64,000 bases of DNA from Didymella arachidicola. Taxonomy: Eukaryota > Ascomycota > Dothideomycetes > Pleosporales > Didymellaceae. The DNA is taken from positions 744,001 through 808,000 of the forward strand of contig CM050001.1 of the NCBI GenBank assembly GCA_016630955.3. Reading direction: 5' to 3'. Of this stretch, positions 44,884 to 56,895 are shown piece by piece. The notes beneath the pieces were generated by a model that did no database searches, was not told where the DNA came from, and worked only from the letters and a program-made list of their open reading frames with translations. Made by a program: the position numbers and the translations under genes. Positions within the stretch are counted from its first letter, which is position 1. Each line of letters begins with the position of its first letter.

Positions 44884-46402
44884 CGAGTGATTTGGGTTGG
44901 TGTGTAAGTGGCCGCCGACATCAATTCACAGTGCACTCGCTGATCGTGTTCAGGATTCGGTATCGGAGTCGTGGCCGCGTCGCACTGTGATCTCGTATGG
45001 CATTCTGCACGGCGCAGTGTTAGTCAGGTTGGATTGCGCATAGCATTGGCATACCCCTTTTATAGATTTCCTTCCGCACAGGCTTGTCTAGGTTATTTGT
45101 TCATAACCCCCTCCCCTCCCGGCATGTCGTCAAACTTGACAAGGCATGAGCTTCAACCGTCTCACTGCTCATGACAGCTGCCGCATAGCTTTTGCGTTTG
45201 ACTGCACCTTTCTCCACACTCATTATATAGTTTCCTGTATAAACTCTGAGCACTTTTCCTCATTGACCGATGCAGATGTGAGGTATTTGTTAGTGTGTCA
45301 TCTTGAGGATAGATGGCAAGCCCGGTGCGGCATCCGTTCTGGTGTTTGCGCCTTGGCTCTCACAGTAATTTGATCGATCGCACTGACGATGTCGAGAAGG
45401 GTTGTTTGGGCTGTAAGATCATTGCTGCCTAGTCGAGTGATAAGGCGCAGTTGTGCCTATCTGCAGCGTGCTGACGGTTTATAGGGTTTCACAAGAATAT
45501 TGAACGATCTGCACGACGCTTCTGACAGATCACTAAAGGGTGGTTTGCGTGCAGAGGGTAACGGACATGAGCTGGAGTGAAGTGGAAGTAACGGGGCGGG
45601 GTAAGACTCCAAGCGAAGAGTAAGATCCCCAATTAGCGGGTAAATCGACGCTGCTCATAAACTTACCGTATCAGGAAGATTGGGCCACTAGCGTCGAGTC
45701 TGATTGGCTTTACCACGCACGCGTCAACACGTGTGTTACGGATCTCCACCTGGGGTCATTCGCACGCTTCCTCTGTATCCCAACGTCAAAACCAAGACTT
45801 CGCGTTGCGTTCTGAACGTCTCGGGTAATTAATAAAGCCGCTCTGCACGGCCAATTTTCGCTCTGTTTCATAAGACCGCAATCCTTTGTTTACCGCCGTC
45901 GGTGGCGCCTTACCGAGCGCTTTGCTCTTAGATCTGCATACATCCGCGCGCATACAGCGATGGAGCTCCCCTTCATCAACGGAGGGTGGATTTTCGGACT
46001 GCCGAACTTCATAACAGGCAGAGACCCCGTGAAACATCAGCCGCTGTGCGGACGAAGTGGAGCCATCCTGACCACATGGCCAGCGTCAAGTCCGAAGTCC
46101 AAGCGGCGGCTACAAAATCACGTCAAGGTCAACATTGGTCCAGTACAACACACTCGTTCAAGTCGTCCTTTTTGCGTCTTTGTTCATCTTGCTTTGTCTG
46201 TTCGCTGGTCGACATCCTCGTCTGCACAGTCCTTCTTTGTTTCGTTTCAGCGACTCGAATTTCTTGTTACTCGTTCTATATCAAGCACCTATTTCTCTGT
46301 TCTGTCACTTGTACCCATTACAGTCATTCATTTCACAAAGACCACACTCATTTTTGACGACCTCCACGTTCATTCCAATTACGAAACTCCAGCCCTCTCA
46401 AC
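44884..46402. other. Intergenic upstream of the secreted-protein gene
   Basis: 1.5 kb with short frames only. The last 250 bp are T/C-rich (TTTGTTCATCTTGCTTTGTC), typical of a fungal promoter and leader. Confidence 0.4.
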
Positions 46403-47176
46403 ATGAAGTCTTTCTGCCCCATCACGATACTCATCGCCGCTGGCCTCGTCCCGGCCGCCTTAGGCCATCCTCGCCAACATGCGCGACACATCCATTCCCA
46501 CAACGAACCCGGCCACGAAGAAGGCTACACACACCAGCACGCTGTCAAGCGTACCACGAGCGGCACGATCGCACTTGACTCACACGTCGAGTACTCCTCC
46601 TCAATGGGCGTAATCGGATGCCTGATCAACACAAATCGAATCGCCTACTTCCCTATGACCCCACCCTGCTCAAATCCCTGCATCAAGCTGACCGCACCAA
46701 ACGGCAATACCATCAACGTACTGCACATCGACCAATCGGGCGGAAGCTACGATATTAGCATGGATGCGTACAAGACGCTGAAATTCGGCGCGGACTGGAA
46801 ATCCATCAACGCGCTTCCCGAGGCAAAGTGGGATGGCGTCACGTACGAATACGTCTCCATGGATCAGTGCGCGGATATCCTGCCGCAAGGCACGCTGCCA
46901 GTCATTGCCAAAAGTCCAAATAAGTACGTTGAGTGCGCGGCATCGGAGCCGCAGTCGTTTTGGGCTACGCATACGCAGTTTTACGATATCGATGATGCGA
47001 GGTGTCTGCGTGGTGTTATGCAAACGTGCGAGATGGTGCCGCCGAACAACACACCTACTTGTGCCAATGGCAAGATGGCGGGCATGAGTGGGCAGATGCC
47101 GCTGACTGGTGTCGATACCGTTGTTGATGTCACCGCTGCAGGAGAGCAGGTCCCTGCTGTTCGACCCGTTGTCTAA
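46403..47176 (+). CDS. Secreted protein with His-rich propeptide, double-psi beta-barrel-like
   Basis: An intronless frame of 257 residues. Residues 1-21 form a signal peptide ending ..AALG. Residues 22-50 carry eight histidines and end in Lys-Arg, a likely Kex2 cleavage site, so the mature protein would start at TTSGTIAL. The mature part has ten or so cysteines. The stretch CSNPCIKLTAPNG, then INVLHIDQSGGSYDIS and MDAYKTL, resembles the double-psi barrel of RlpA/barwin/expansin-like proteins; this fold call is tentative. There are no membrane segments and no GPI-type tail. It could be a cell-wall-loosening or effector-type protein. The His-rich segment could bind copper or zinc. Confidence 0.72.
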   Translation: MKSFCPITILIAAGLVPAALGHPRQHARHIHSHNEPGHEEGYTHQHAVKRTTSGTIALDSHVEYSSSMGVIGCLINTNRIAYFPMTPPCSNPCIKLTAPNGNTINVLHIDQSGGSYDISMDAYKTLKFGADWKSINALPEAKWDGVTYEYVSMDQCADILPQGTLPVIAKSPNKYVECAASEPQSFWATHTQFYDIDDARCLRGVMQTCEMVPPNNTPTCANGKMAGMSGQMPLTGVDTVVDVTAAGEQVPAVRPVV

Positions 47177-47921
47177 AGGCAGCACTTCCTTATCTTTACG
47201 GCAAATAAATTCGGCTTTTTAGGCATTTCCTTGCATGTACCTTCTCCATATTTTAAGTCACGAGATTCCACATAGGAGTTCTTTACAAATATCCTTCTTT
47301 TCGTTATATTACTACTTGTCAGTATTTCTTCTCTAATTACTTGTCTACATGTAGTCAAAGACTATCTGAACTAACTTACAATCGCTGCATTATATCGTTA
47401 TGTATGATGCCTGATATGGTACATGAATGCAAGCGTATACATGTATTTGAGTCTCCGGACACCCGTAAGAAAGCTGCTCTGAGCTTGACAATTCAGCCGC
47501 CGCAGACTAGAGAGCCCTGCAGCCGGCACATTGCGCAAAGCGATGGCACGCTCGCGTCCGCCATGATGGAATGCTGATGAGAAGGAAATTGGGCGGTTGC
47601 GGCAAATAGAGTGTAATTAGTGAATTCGGTTGACAGGACTCTTTAGAAGTAATAGGAGGAAGTGCGTCAGAAAAGGTGGGTCACAATGGTGAAGTGAGAA
47701 AGGAGTGATGACGCGTGATCATACCCGCACCTCCCTTAATTGCCCCTCACGACATGCAATCGGCCGCACCACCCGGTCATGGCATGAGCTGAGATGAAAT
47801 CATTACTTGTGGTCAAGATAGAACTCTGTATGGGGAGATACCTGCTTATTCAATGGTACACCTCTTCTTCTTTAGGGCCTCTAACTGCCCGCGATGACAG
47901 AGCAATGCTCATACCCATCAA
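47177..47921. other. Intergenic, no supported gene
   Basis: 745 bp of 3' UTR and spacer; the first 250 bp are A+T-rich. Nothing recognised. Confidence 0.4.
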
Positions 47922-49043
47922 TCATGTCTCCTTCGATGACACTCCATTGTCCAGCATGTAGGAAGGAGAGCACGGGGTTGAGGCTGTAGCCCAGCCTTGT
48001 CCTTGTCTTGTAGTGTTAATCACGAAGCTCAAAACTACAACGTTCATGGCCACGATACTGCAAATATCTTTAGCGCGGTATATCAGTGATGGCTACTTGC
48101 TTACGCAAGAGCAGTAAATCGAGCCTGCTCATTCTTGACCAGAGCGTAATAGCCAAGCGTCCTCTTTCGCCATTCCCGCGAGTTCGAATCCTGTGTTGCA
48201 TGAGCATCGGCCCTGCTGTTTGCGCTTTCGACGTCCACTTTAGTTTTCGCCATGGACTGCTCCACATCATTGATTAGCTTCTCGTCAAGCAAGCATCTGC
48301 TTTTGGTGCACGGGTCTGGACGGGCTAAGAAGGAGGAAGCAGCATCTCCGAGAGTCACGATGGAGCTCGATTGACCGTGATCCGTTAGTAAGATGCCCAC
48401 CATGATCGTGAGCTTGAAGAGGGTTGCCTTAACGACGACTGTTAAGAAATGAACACTCAGCTGGATGCGGCTTCGAGAGCTGGTGTAGCGTGCGAAAGCG
48501 TGGACGACGTGTAGTGTGTACAACAAAGCAAGCGTCATTTCCCTGAGCGTCGTGTCTAGTGTCAGAAAAGTTGGGGTTATAAGTATGAAGCTCCCTCACG
48601 GGGCTAGGAGCATCTCCACGACCAGACTCCTCATGGCTGCACTCTGAGCTTGACGTTGTAGATCGAGCGGTATGTTGACAGTCTAGCCCAAAGACTTGCA
48701 GAGGGAAAACTTTGATTTCAGGAAGTAATGGTAGACGTTGACGGCCTGTTTCGTATCGAGAGGTCATTCTGTTCGGCCGATGCACATGCTCAAAGCTCTT
48801 CGAAATGCAAGCGGTGGAGTGCTCACGGTAACGCCAGCATATTCTTGCAATCAAAGGCAGACTGGTGAAGCTTAGTCCGAAGAAAAGCGGGATTGCTGTG
48901 AATGCCCCGGATCTTTGAAGGGAACGGATATCAACACTTGTCAGTGCAGAACGATACGCACGCGCAAGGCGCGCGGTCAGCTGAGTGCAGACTTCTTTAA
49001 AGTTGGGCTTCGGGCAACTGCTCTCCTGGACAGCAACCATCAT
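47922..49043 (-). pseudogene. C-terminal part of a DUF6536-like fungal membrane protein, probably a remnant
   Basis: A minus-strand frame at 48538-48101 reads RIQLSVHFLTVVVKATLFK, then IVTLGDAASSFLARPDP and LLDEKLINDVEQ. This series is characteristic of the second half of fungal DUF6536 proteins, multi-pass membrane proteins of unknown role. A GTAAGC donor follows, with intron bases from about 48106 down to a TTTGCAG acceptor near 48059, and adds a further membrane helix IVAMNVVVLSFVI and a stop at 47922-47924. Upstream (48429-49043) another frame has one hydrophobic helix (FTAIPLFFGLSFTSLPLIA), but the long N-terminal domain of the family is missing. A 5'-truncated or decayed gene is the best reading; an intact gene with unseen introns is possible. 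Confidence 0.5.
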
Positions 49044-49436
49044 GGAACTACCTCAATTCTCATGGCTTCAAATATTGCGCGATAGACTCTACAGCCCGGT
49101 CGTTTCGCACATTCCCATGCAGCAGAGGCTATTGTGGCTGCCAGTCTACAGAGCTCGAGCCGCCATTTTTCTGCATTTGGTCTGACCTAGAACACGATCT
49201 CGAGGAATAATGCAGGAACGATCACATGTGCTGTTTTTCGCGTTGGATGTCAGTAGAGAAAGCTCGAGAAGAAAGGTCCACGTGAATGACCAAGCCGCGG
49301 GAGCGCTAAATAAGCTCGGGCGCGTGAACGTCATTCCAGCACCATTGCTGACCTTTCCACCTCGAACGCCTCATCACTCGCCCACACTCTCTCACGATAG
49401 CTGTGCATCGCTCAGCAACGCCAAAGAAACATCACG

Positions 49437-50314
49437 ATGGCCGGTCCCAAGTACCAGAACGTCCCCCAGCGCGACTCGTTCGAGGAGTCGTCGCAAGGCC
49501 AGGCGCCACCGACTTACCAGGCAGAAGACCCTCATCAAGCGCTCCTCCGAGGGGTGCCCAGAGGCGAGGATGACAACGTCCCGGACGACTTCAAGTTTGG
49601 CGGTGTTGTCGCCGAGGCGACGCTCGACATCCGCATGGCCTTCATCAGGAAGGTGTACGCCATCTTGTAAGCTGCCCAACGCCTTGTTGCTCATGCCACA
49701 CAGAACTAACAGCACCCAGGACGGCTCAGCTCCTCGCAACAGCAGGCGTCAGCGCAATTTCGATGACCAACGCGAGATACCGCAACTGGATCCAGACCAA
49801 CCAGTGGATGATGTGGGTGTCGCTCATCGGCACGTTTGTCTTCCTTGGCCTCACATTCTGGAAGCGCAAGTCGCACCCCATGAACCTCGCGTTCCTTGCG
49901 GGCTTCACGGCTTTGGAGGCGTACTCGATCTCGGTCATTGTGTCTTTCTACGAGTCGAGCATCGTGCTCACTGCGCTGGTCTTCACACTGGGCATCTTTG
50001 TGGCGCTGAGCATCATCGCGTGCCAGAGCAAGTACGACTTTACACAGTGGCAGCCGTACCTCTTCGGGGCTATCTGGATCGTCATCCTCTTTGGCTTCAT
50101 GGCTGCGTTCTTCCCGTACAACAGCAAGGTGGAGCTGGGGTACGGCATCGTCACGGCGCTGATCTTCTCTGGCTACATTCTGGTGGACACGCAGCTGATT
50201 ATGCGCCACTATCACCCCGAGGAGCACATCGCTGCGGCCATCTCGCTCTACCTGGACATTATCAACCTGTTCCTTGCGATTCTGAGGATTCTCAACTCGC
50301 AGAACCAAAACTAA
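49437..50314 (+). CDS. Bax inhibitor-1 / TMBIM family protein (Bxi1-like)
   Basis: Exons are 49437-49666 and 49720-50314, giving 274 residues; the intron has CTAAC before the acceptor and the join restores a Leu codon into TAQLLATAGVSA. After a cytoplasmic Pro/Gln-rich N-terminus of about 60 residues come RMAFIRKVYAIL and seven hydrophobic segments, including MWVSLIGTFVFLGLTF, VFTLGIFVALSIIAC and GYGIVTALIFSGYILVDTQL. The family signature GYILVDTQLIM..H and the ending LYLDIINLFLAILRIL are clear. BI-1 proteins sit in ER or vacuole membranes and affect calcium leak, ER stress and cell death; yeast Bxi1 has this role. Length and topology are normal. Confidence 0.93.
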
Positions 50315-51393
50315 GGGTGTTTGTGTGGAGTGTTTTTTTCTTGTAGGACCGGTAAATTGTGTAGGTTGGATGTAGATGGGCCTGTAATAGCTATGTTTGA
50401 ATTATATCAGTCTCGCAATCCACCTTGGTACCTTTCCTTTGTACTGGCCATGTTTGATCCGTGCACGGCGGGGTAATTAGATAGACGCGGCGTTGACATA
50501 TGCATGGGTGGCTGATTGGATGGCAGACGAAGCTTGCGGACCCTGGAGGATTCCGTGTCGGACGGCTTGGCGGTGCCGTCCCCCTTCACTCAACAGCCCA
50601 TCAGGGCCTGCTGCAGCAGCGAGACTCGCCAGGGCTCAGACGAAAAGGTGACAAGCTCCGTGGCATGCGATATGCGATGTGCGACATGTGCAGATCAAAC
50701 ACACTCGCCACCTCCTTTTTTTACCCAACAGCCCGCGGTGACTTCAGGGATGGCAGTTGGTGTTGCCCAGCTGCTCTCCATGATCCCCTTGAGCTAGACG
50801 CAAGCGAGGGCCGATTTTTGTTCCCCGAATTTTAGCGCTCTCCACGGGTGCAGCGCTGCAGCAAGATAGCTAGCTTCCGCGACACTTGTCCAGAATTTCC
50901 GCGGCATTGAGGCTTCCCGCAGCTGCGACTCTCTTTGCCATCGTGACCGTTGCCGTGTCTCGCGTCTCTTGTGTCTGTCTCTGCCATTGCTGTGCCATCG
51001 CCGCTGCCAGGGACGTTGGGATCCGCTGCGCTTGCCCCGTCGCCCTCGAGCCTTGAGCCGTGAGCCGTGAGCCTCTCTGGGATCCACACACCGCTCCCAC
51101 GCACGCCGAAGCACGTCGAGCCCCCGCCGCCGGCTGTGGGCGATTGCACTTGCACCTGCGAACTCCCTTGCTCCGGCCACCGACGACGCACAACGCACTG
51201 CGACCCAATGCTTGCCTGTTGCTAGACACGCCGGAGAAACCCAGCCGCTCGCTCCAGCAGAACAGCGTCCCGGTGCCACGCCGCCCTCTCGGACCACGCC
51301 GCCCCGGCGCAAGCAGAGACGCCAATTGCACCCGTCTGCCCCGTCCTGGTCTCCTCGAGCACCCAACAGCTCTCTCCCAGACGGCAGCCCAGC
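50315..51393. other. Intergenic, long pyrimidine-rich leader before the ceramide synthase gene
   Basis: The last 550 bp are C-rich and carry the imperfect repeat GAGCCGTGAGCC near 51055. Frames on both strands here are long but are compositional artefacts of C/G-rich DNA without domains. Confidence 0.45.
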
Positions 51394-53038
51394 ATGGCGA
51401 CCACGGCAGCGCTGCACAACGGCGCGCCCAGCGCAGAGCCCCACCCCCAAAACACAGCTGCTGCCCCCAAGCGACGGAAACCAGTCTCCAAGAAGACCGA
51501 GGATGAGGGACTTGGGGCAATGCTGTGCACGCTGATCTGCAACCACCAAATTGGTACGTTGATGCCATTGAGCGAGGGCGGCGTCTTCCTTATTCCAACA
51601 CCTCATGCTGTCACCCCATACCAACACCATGCTAACACACGCAGGCATCTCGGTGAACCTCCTCTCCCTCCTCTTCCTCACGCACATGTTCTTCCCCCGC
51701 GCGCGCGACCGAACCACCAAGTTCTTCACCATGTCCTACTACAACGCCGAGACCAACATGTACGGCTGCGGCACCGACGATCTGCCCTACGTCGTCTTCT
51801 GGACCGTCGCCTTCACGGGCCTGCGCGTCGCCGTCATGGACTACATGCTGGACCCGTTGGCGCGCTTGGGCGGCATCCGCACGAAAAAGGGCCTGGACAG
51901 GTTCAAGGAGCAGGCGTGGTTGATTGTCTACTACATCATATCATGGTCGCTGGGCATGGTACGTGAAGCGTGCATTTGACTGGAATTGTTTTGGAAGCTA
52001 ACACCGCCAGTACATCATGTACTGCTCCAACTTCTGGCTGAACCTGCACGGCATCTGGGAAGGCTGGCCCATCCGCGAGGTCGACGGCGTCTTCAAGTGG
52101 TACTACCTCGTGCAGTGGGGCTTCTGGATCCAGCAGATCCTCGTCGTCAACATCGAGGAGAAGCGCAAGGACTACACGCAGATGCTCACCCACCACCTCT
52201 TCACGACCGCGCTCTTGTTCCTTTCCTACGGATACTACCACATGCGCGTGGGGACCGTCATTTTGTGCATCATGGACTTTGTCGACATTATCCTCCCTGT
52301 AAACAAATTCCTTCTCTCGAGTCCGATAGTAGCTAACACTCGCAGACTGCCAAGCTCCTCAAGTACATGGGCTACACCACTGCCTGCGACATCGCCTTCG
52401 GCGCCTTCGTCCTCGCCTGGATCGTGACCCGCCACATCCTCTACATGATGGTGTGCTGGTCCATCTACGCCTTTGCGCCCGTCGACATGGCACCGGGCTG
52501 CTACTATTCGGCGCGCGACAACAACCTCTTCGTCCCCATGTCGAACGCGACCGAATTCGACCGCCTCGGCGGCAACGCGCCCTGGTCCAACCTCCTCAAA
52601 GCATACACCGACCAGAACGGCCCCATCTGCTGGAATCCCAACATCAGATATTACTTCCTCGCGCTCCTGCTCACGCTCCAAGTCTTCTGCTTGATCTGGT
52701 TCGGCACCATCGCCAAGGTCGTGTATAAGGTGCTCAAGGGCAATGCGGCCGAGGACCTGCGGTCCGACGACGAGGGCGACGAGGACATCGAGGAGGAGCC
52801 GGCAAAGGAGAAGACGGGCAGCTATCTGAACAAGGTCACGACCTGCACCGAGAGCGGCATGAGCCACCCGCTCGAAGAGGAGGTCGGCGTTGACAAGCTC
52901 ACGTTCAAGCGCATGAATGGCTCGAGTCAGCGGCGCGCGTCGAGGCGGGAGAGCGCGAGGGCGAGCGGAATCAGCATCCCCGGGCACGGCGACCATAAGG
53001 AGTTGCTGGGTAGGATTGGGTGCGATAAGCCGTCGTAG
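51394..53038 (+). CDS. lag1: Ceramide synthase (sphingosine N-acyltransferase), Lag1/Lac1-type
   Basis: Exons are 51394-51553, 51645-51958, 52011-52298 and 52346-53038, giving 484 residues; all joins keep frame. The enzyme joins a fatty acyl-CoA to a sphingoid base in the ER membrane. The TLC domain contains the Lag1 motif: WYYLVQWGFWIQQI, then YTQMLTHHLFTTALLFLSYG with the catalytic histidine pair, and DFVDIILP. About seven or eight membrane segments are visible. The N-terminus is Ala/Pro/Lys-rich with a basic KRRKPVSKK patch. The C-terminal 110 residues are acidic, then Arg/Ser-rich (RRASRRESARAS), with likely phosphorylation sites as known for yeast Lag1. Lac1 is the other yeast paralogue; one-to-one naming is not possible from one window. 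Confidence 0.93.
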
Positions 53039-53060
53039 TGGGAGTGGTTGGTGCGCGGAA

Positions 53061-53092
53061 TTGGGTTGGATTGGGTTGGATTGGGTTGGGTT
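53061..53092. repeat. Tandem repeat, ATTGGGTTGG unit
   Basis: Three 10-bp copies just after the ceramide synthase stop, in the probable 3' UTR. The unit is not the TTAGGG telomere repeat. Confidence 0.8.
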
Positions 53093-53298
53093 TAAGACGC
53101 ACTGCACTGGGTATCGTTACTACCCACAAGTCTGTCGTGGCGTTTGGTTTGTAATACAAGGGAAGCCCCTTTTTCTTTTTGTGGGACGCGAGACGACGTA
53201 TGCATACCCTAGAAACATAGACGGTCCTTTATCTCACAGCTCATAGCGTGACTTGCTGATGTCGTGCGTGCATGTTTTCAAGTCCATGTACAGCCTCG

Positions 53299-54537
53299 CT
53301 ACTCGAGATATCGCCGCCACCCCTCCCGCCACACGGCCCGCCGTCCCGTGTCATCGAACCCGACTACAAACTTCTCCCACCGCGCATCTTGTCCCGCACC
53401 GATGCACACCACCGTGCTCTCGTCCAGCCAGCCCAACAATCCCTTCGTAGGCCGACCGCCGGGCACGCCTTGCAGCGCGCTGGCCGTGTTCGAGGACGTG
53501 TAGTCGTCGCCCAGACTAAACGGCGTGCTGCAATTCGAGTACGTGTCGCTGAACTGGCGCGGCAGGAGGGGCAGCTTGGACAGCATTTTCCACTTGTGCT
53601 CCCCTGAGCCTGCGCCGCGGTCCGGCGACACGCTTCCCCTTGCTGCTACTGCGGCCCCGCCACCTGCGCTCGCGCCAGGCAGGTCGAACACGTGCAGCGT
53701 GCCCTTGTCGCTGGTCACCGCCGCGCTTGTCCCGCTGGGCGAAAACGCAAGGCCCAGGATGATAGCCGGGTCCACGCCCCGCCGTAGTTCGTGCAGTTTT
53801 GTGCACGACGGAAACGACCAGATGCGGACTAGTGTGCCTGCTTCGCTGGCCGTGGCGATGCGGTCTTCGGTGGAAGAGAGCGCGATGCAGCGCAGTGCTG
53901 AGGTGGACGCGGGGATGATGCTGACATTGCCTGTGGCCAGGTGGTAGAGTTTGAGCTGGCCTGTTGTCAGGCCGGGGAATGCGAGGATGGTTTGGCCGAG
54001 GGCGCAGAGCGCGTGCGGGTTGGCGACGGTTTCGTATTCGGCGGTTTTCTTGGGCGGGAGGGCCATGGTGTAGATGAGGACGCGGTGGAGGAGGACGATG
54101 ATGAGGTGTTTCTGGCTTATTCTGACGCGCTGGATTGGCGCGGAGAGTTCGAGAGAGGTGGTTACGGCTGCGGAGGCGTCGTTGTAGATTTGGACCTGGG
54201 TGTTGGTTAGTCCTGGGACGAAATAATGGGTTGGAGGTAGTCACCTTGTTTGGCGGAAACTTGGGGCGTGTGCCACCGCCGGTGAGCGCGAGGTAGCGCG
54301 TGGTACCGAGCATTTCTGCTTGGCCCAGCGAGCCGCCGGTTTCGCGGGCAACGCGCTGGTCGCCGGATTTGGAGGAGAAGACTGGGTGTGTGAGGAGCTG
54401 CGTGCAAGGTTGTGTGCGTTTGGCGTACCGCGGAAGCCGGATTCAAGGGCGACCGAGAAGCAGGAGTTGTCTGCATTGAAAGAGGCGGACAGGGCAAAGG
54501 GGCCCTTGTCTGAGTCCAGCACTGGACGGGTGTTCAT
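53299..54537 (-). CDS. hsv2: PROPPIN WD40 protein, Hsv2/WIPI3-4 type
   Basis: Exons are 54537-54429, 54381-54245 and 54195-53299, giving 380 residues; introns are 47 and 49 nt. PROPPINs are seven-bladed propellers that bind PI3P and PI(3,5)P2 on autophagic and vacuolar membranes. The phosphoinositide motif here is LRRG (LHELRRGVDP), the form seen in WIPI3/WIPI4 and Hsv2, while Atg18 and WIPI1/2 have FRRG. Other conserved pieces are FNADNSCFSVALESGFRVF, TTRYLALTGGG, VRISQKHLIIVL and ILGLAFSPSGTSAAVTSDKG. A Gly/Ala-rich loop (about 245-265) separates two blades. The last exon ends with blade 7 (WREGWRRYLE). Roles in autophagy and micronucleophagy follow from the family. Confidence 0.9.
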
Positions 54538-55495
54538 GGTGGTTGCTCAGGTTGTGTTCGGTGTTTCGTGGTGTGGATGTGGAGGCAGCCAAGGCTGTGC
54601 GGCGGAGCTCAAGGCAGCGATGGACAGTAGTTTGATCTGGCAGACGGGCCAGTCGTACAGTTTGGTGTGCGGTATGGCGGCATGCTAAATAGCCTCAGCG
54701 AGACTGAGTTCTGGCGTGGAGCGCGTTGTGAGGTGAATGTGAAGAGGTCATATCCAAGGTCCGAAGCCGACGTCAGTCCGGGCGCCGTGATCTGCGGGGC
54801 TAGGTGGAGAGTGGGAGTGGAAGGCTGATGGAGCACGTGAAACATTCGAGGCAAACATTCTGAAGCTGTAGTGTGCTGGGATCATATCTGATTGTAAAGG
54901 TACTGATTCTTGTCATGCTTATACCTCAAGGCAGTTGACGCGCATTGCGCAAAATAAAGGTGTGTAGTCAAGAGTGCTGTCTCAACGCTGCGGTTGGACT
55001 GGGTCTATAGACTGCAGTTGTCTGGGGAGGAAGATGATGAGAAAGACGATGCCACCACCATGTAGACACCCTTCACGCATATACTACACGTACAAAAGCT
55101 AGGAGTATGCTTGATGGCATGTTGTCTGAGCTCGTGTTGGTGCATCCTTCCCAAATGGGACGACGCGCCGCCAAGCCAGGAGACGACGACCAGGGTCGCG
55201 GACGCTAGCGAGCCCCTTTGCATTGCGCAGGGAGCTGCTGCCAACGTCTCCAAAATATCTCGACGACACCTCCGCACCACCATTGCGAGCCACGCGCCCG
55301 TCTCCCACCCGCCCTGTCTCATCCCTCGCCTGCAGCTGCCTAGATTCAGGCTTTGACAAAGTAAACACCCCTCACACCACAAGCGTCGCGCATAGCCCGA
55401 GATGTCTTCAGTACGCTTCCCAGGAGACCACCTCTCCCCTTGCGGCCCACTATGCCCCAGCAGCCCGCGGCGACAATGCTGCACTGTGGGCGCCC
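54538..55495. other. Divergent promoter region, Hsv2-like / septin genes
   Basis: About 0.96 kb between two outward-facing genes. It should contain both promoters and possibly the first exon of the septin, whose true start is unclear. No specific site was recognised. Confidence 0.4.
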
Positions 55496-56895
55496 ATGAC
55501 AACAACAGCACTAACGCGGCGACAGATGCTCAAGACCAGGAGGAAGAAGAATGTCAAGAAGGGTATCCAGTTCTGCCTGATGGTGTGCGGCGCCTCAGGA
55601 ACCGGTTCGCTACCACATCTCCAAAGCCTGCCAACACACGTGCTAATTGGTGCCTGTAGGCCGCACAACATTTGTCAACACCCTCTGCGGCCAGTCAGTC
55701 CTCGAGCACAAGGAGTCAGACGACCCCAGCACCGCCCACGTCGAGGAGGGCGTCAAGATCCAGCCCGTCACAGTCGGTGTGTAGCCTCGACAGTATGCAC
55801 ACAGAACCATCTGGCTGACAACGCTTAGAGCTCGATGAGGAGGGCACACGCATCTCGTTGACCATCGTCGATACCCCCGGCTTTGGCGACCAGATCGACA
55901 ACGAGGCCAGGTAGGCAACGACGCGTCCATGACAACAGCTTCACCGCTTACACCTTTGCAGCTTCGGCGAGATTGTCGGCTACCTCGAGCGCCAGTACGA
56001 TGACATTCTCGCCGAGGAATCGCGTATTAAGCGTAACCCCCGATTCCGCGACAACCGTGTACACGTCCTGCTGTACTTCATCACACCCACCGGCCACGGG
56101 TATGTTTCGAGCCATCCCACGGTTGAGCACAATTGACGCAAGCAGTCTCCGCGAACTTGACATCGAGCTGATGAAGCGCCTCTCGCCGCGCGTCAACGTC
56201 ATCCCCGTCATTGGCAAGGCCGACTCCCTCACACCCGCCGAGCTGGCCGAGTCGAAGAAGCTCATCATGGAGGACATCGAGCACTACCGCATTCCCGTCT
56301 ACAACTTCCCCTACGATATCGAGGAGGATGACGAGGACACCGTCGAGGAGAACGCCGAGCTCCGTGGACTCATGCCCTTTGCCATAGTAGGATCCGAGGA
56401 CGTCGTCGAAGTCAACGGCCGCCGCGTGCGAGCCCGCCAGTACCCATGGGGCATCGTCGAGGTCGACAATCCTCGCCACTCCGACTTCCTGGCTGTTCGC
56501 AGCGCGCTGCTACACAGCCACTTGGCTGATCTGAAGGAAATTACACACGACTTCTTGTACGAGAACTACCGTACCGAGAAGCTCAGCAAGAGCGTTGAGG
56601 GTGGTGCCGAAGCGTACGTATTGCATGCTGTGTTTTTGAATGTTTACTGACATCTCTCAGCGGCTCGTCGATGAACCCAGAGGACCTTGCCAGCCAGTCA
56701 GTCCGTCTCAAGGAGGAGCAACTGCGCCGCGAGGAGGAGAAGCTTCGTGAGATCGAAGTTAAGGTCCAACGCGAGATCAACGAGAAGCGACAGGAACTCC
56801 TAGCCCGTGAGAGCCAGCTCAAGGAGATCGAGGCGCGCATGCACAGGGAGCAGAGCGGGCACCTGCAAGAGACCGAGCGGGTGGACGAGGAGTAA
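55496..56895 (+). CDS. aspC: Septin, Cdc12/AspC type
   Basis: Exons are 55496-55604, 55660-55776, 55829-55910, 55962-56099, 56146-56613 and 56661-56895; five short introns all keep frame. Septins are GTPases that assemble into filaments and rings at septa and hyphal necks. Visible are the polybasic KTRRKKNVKKG, P-loop GASGTGRTTF, switch DTPGFGDQIDNEASFGEI, G4 motif GKADSL (AKAD class), the septin unique element WGIVEVDNPRHSDF, and a C-terminal coiled coil (LKEEQLRREEEKLREIEVKV). The P-loop has RT in place of KS/KT, as I recall for the Cdc12/AspC group. The ATG at 55496 is a minimal start: the frame stays open upstream to a CAG acceptor near 55411, so an extra 5' exon is possible. Confidence 0.9.

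Noticed and set aside
48170..48205. GTTCGAATCC, resembling the T-loop of a tRNA
   Set aside because: The flanking bases do not form a T-stem and no anticodon or D arm lies at the right distance; it sits inside the DUF6536-like coding frame.
50794..51732. 312-codon minus-strand frame overlapping the ceramide synthase start
   Set aside because: Arg/Trp/Gly-rich translation of C-rich leader DNA; the opposite strand carries a clear gene.
53061..53092. ATTGGGTTGG repeat as an internal telomere tract
   Set aside because: The unit differs from TTAGGG, there are only three copies, and it lies in a 3' UTR between two normal genes.
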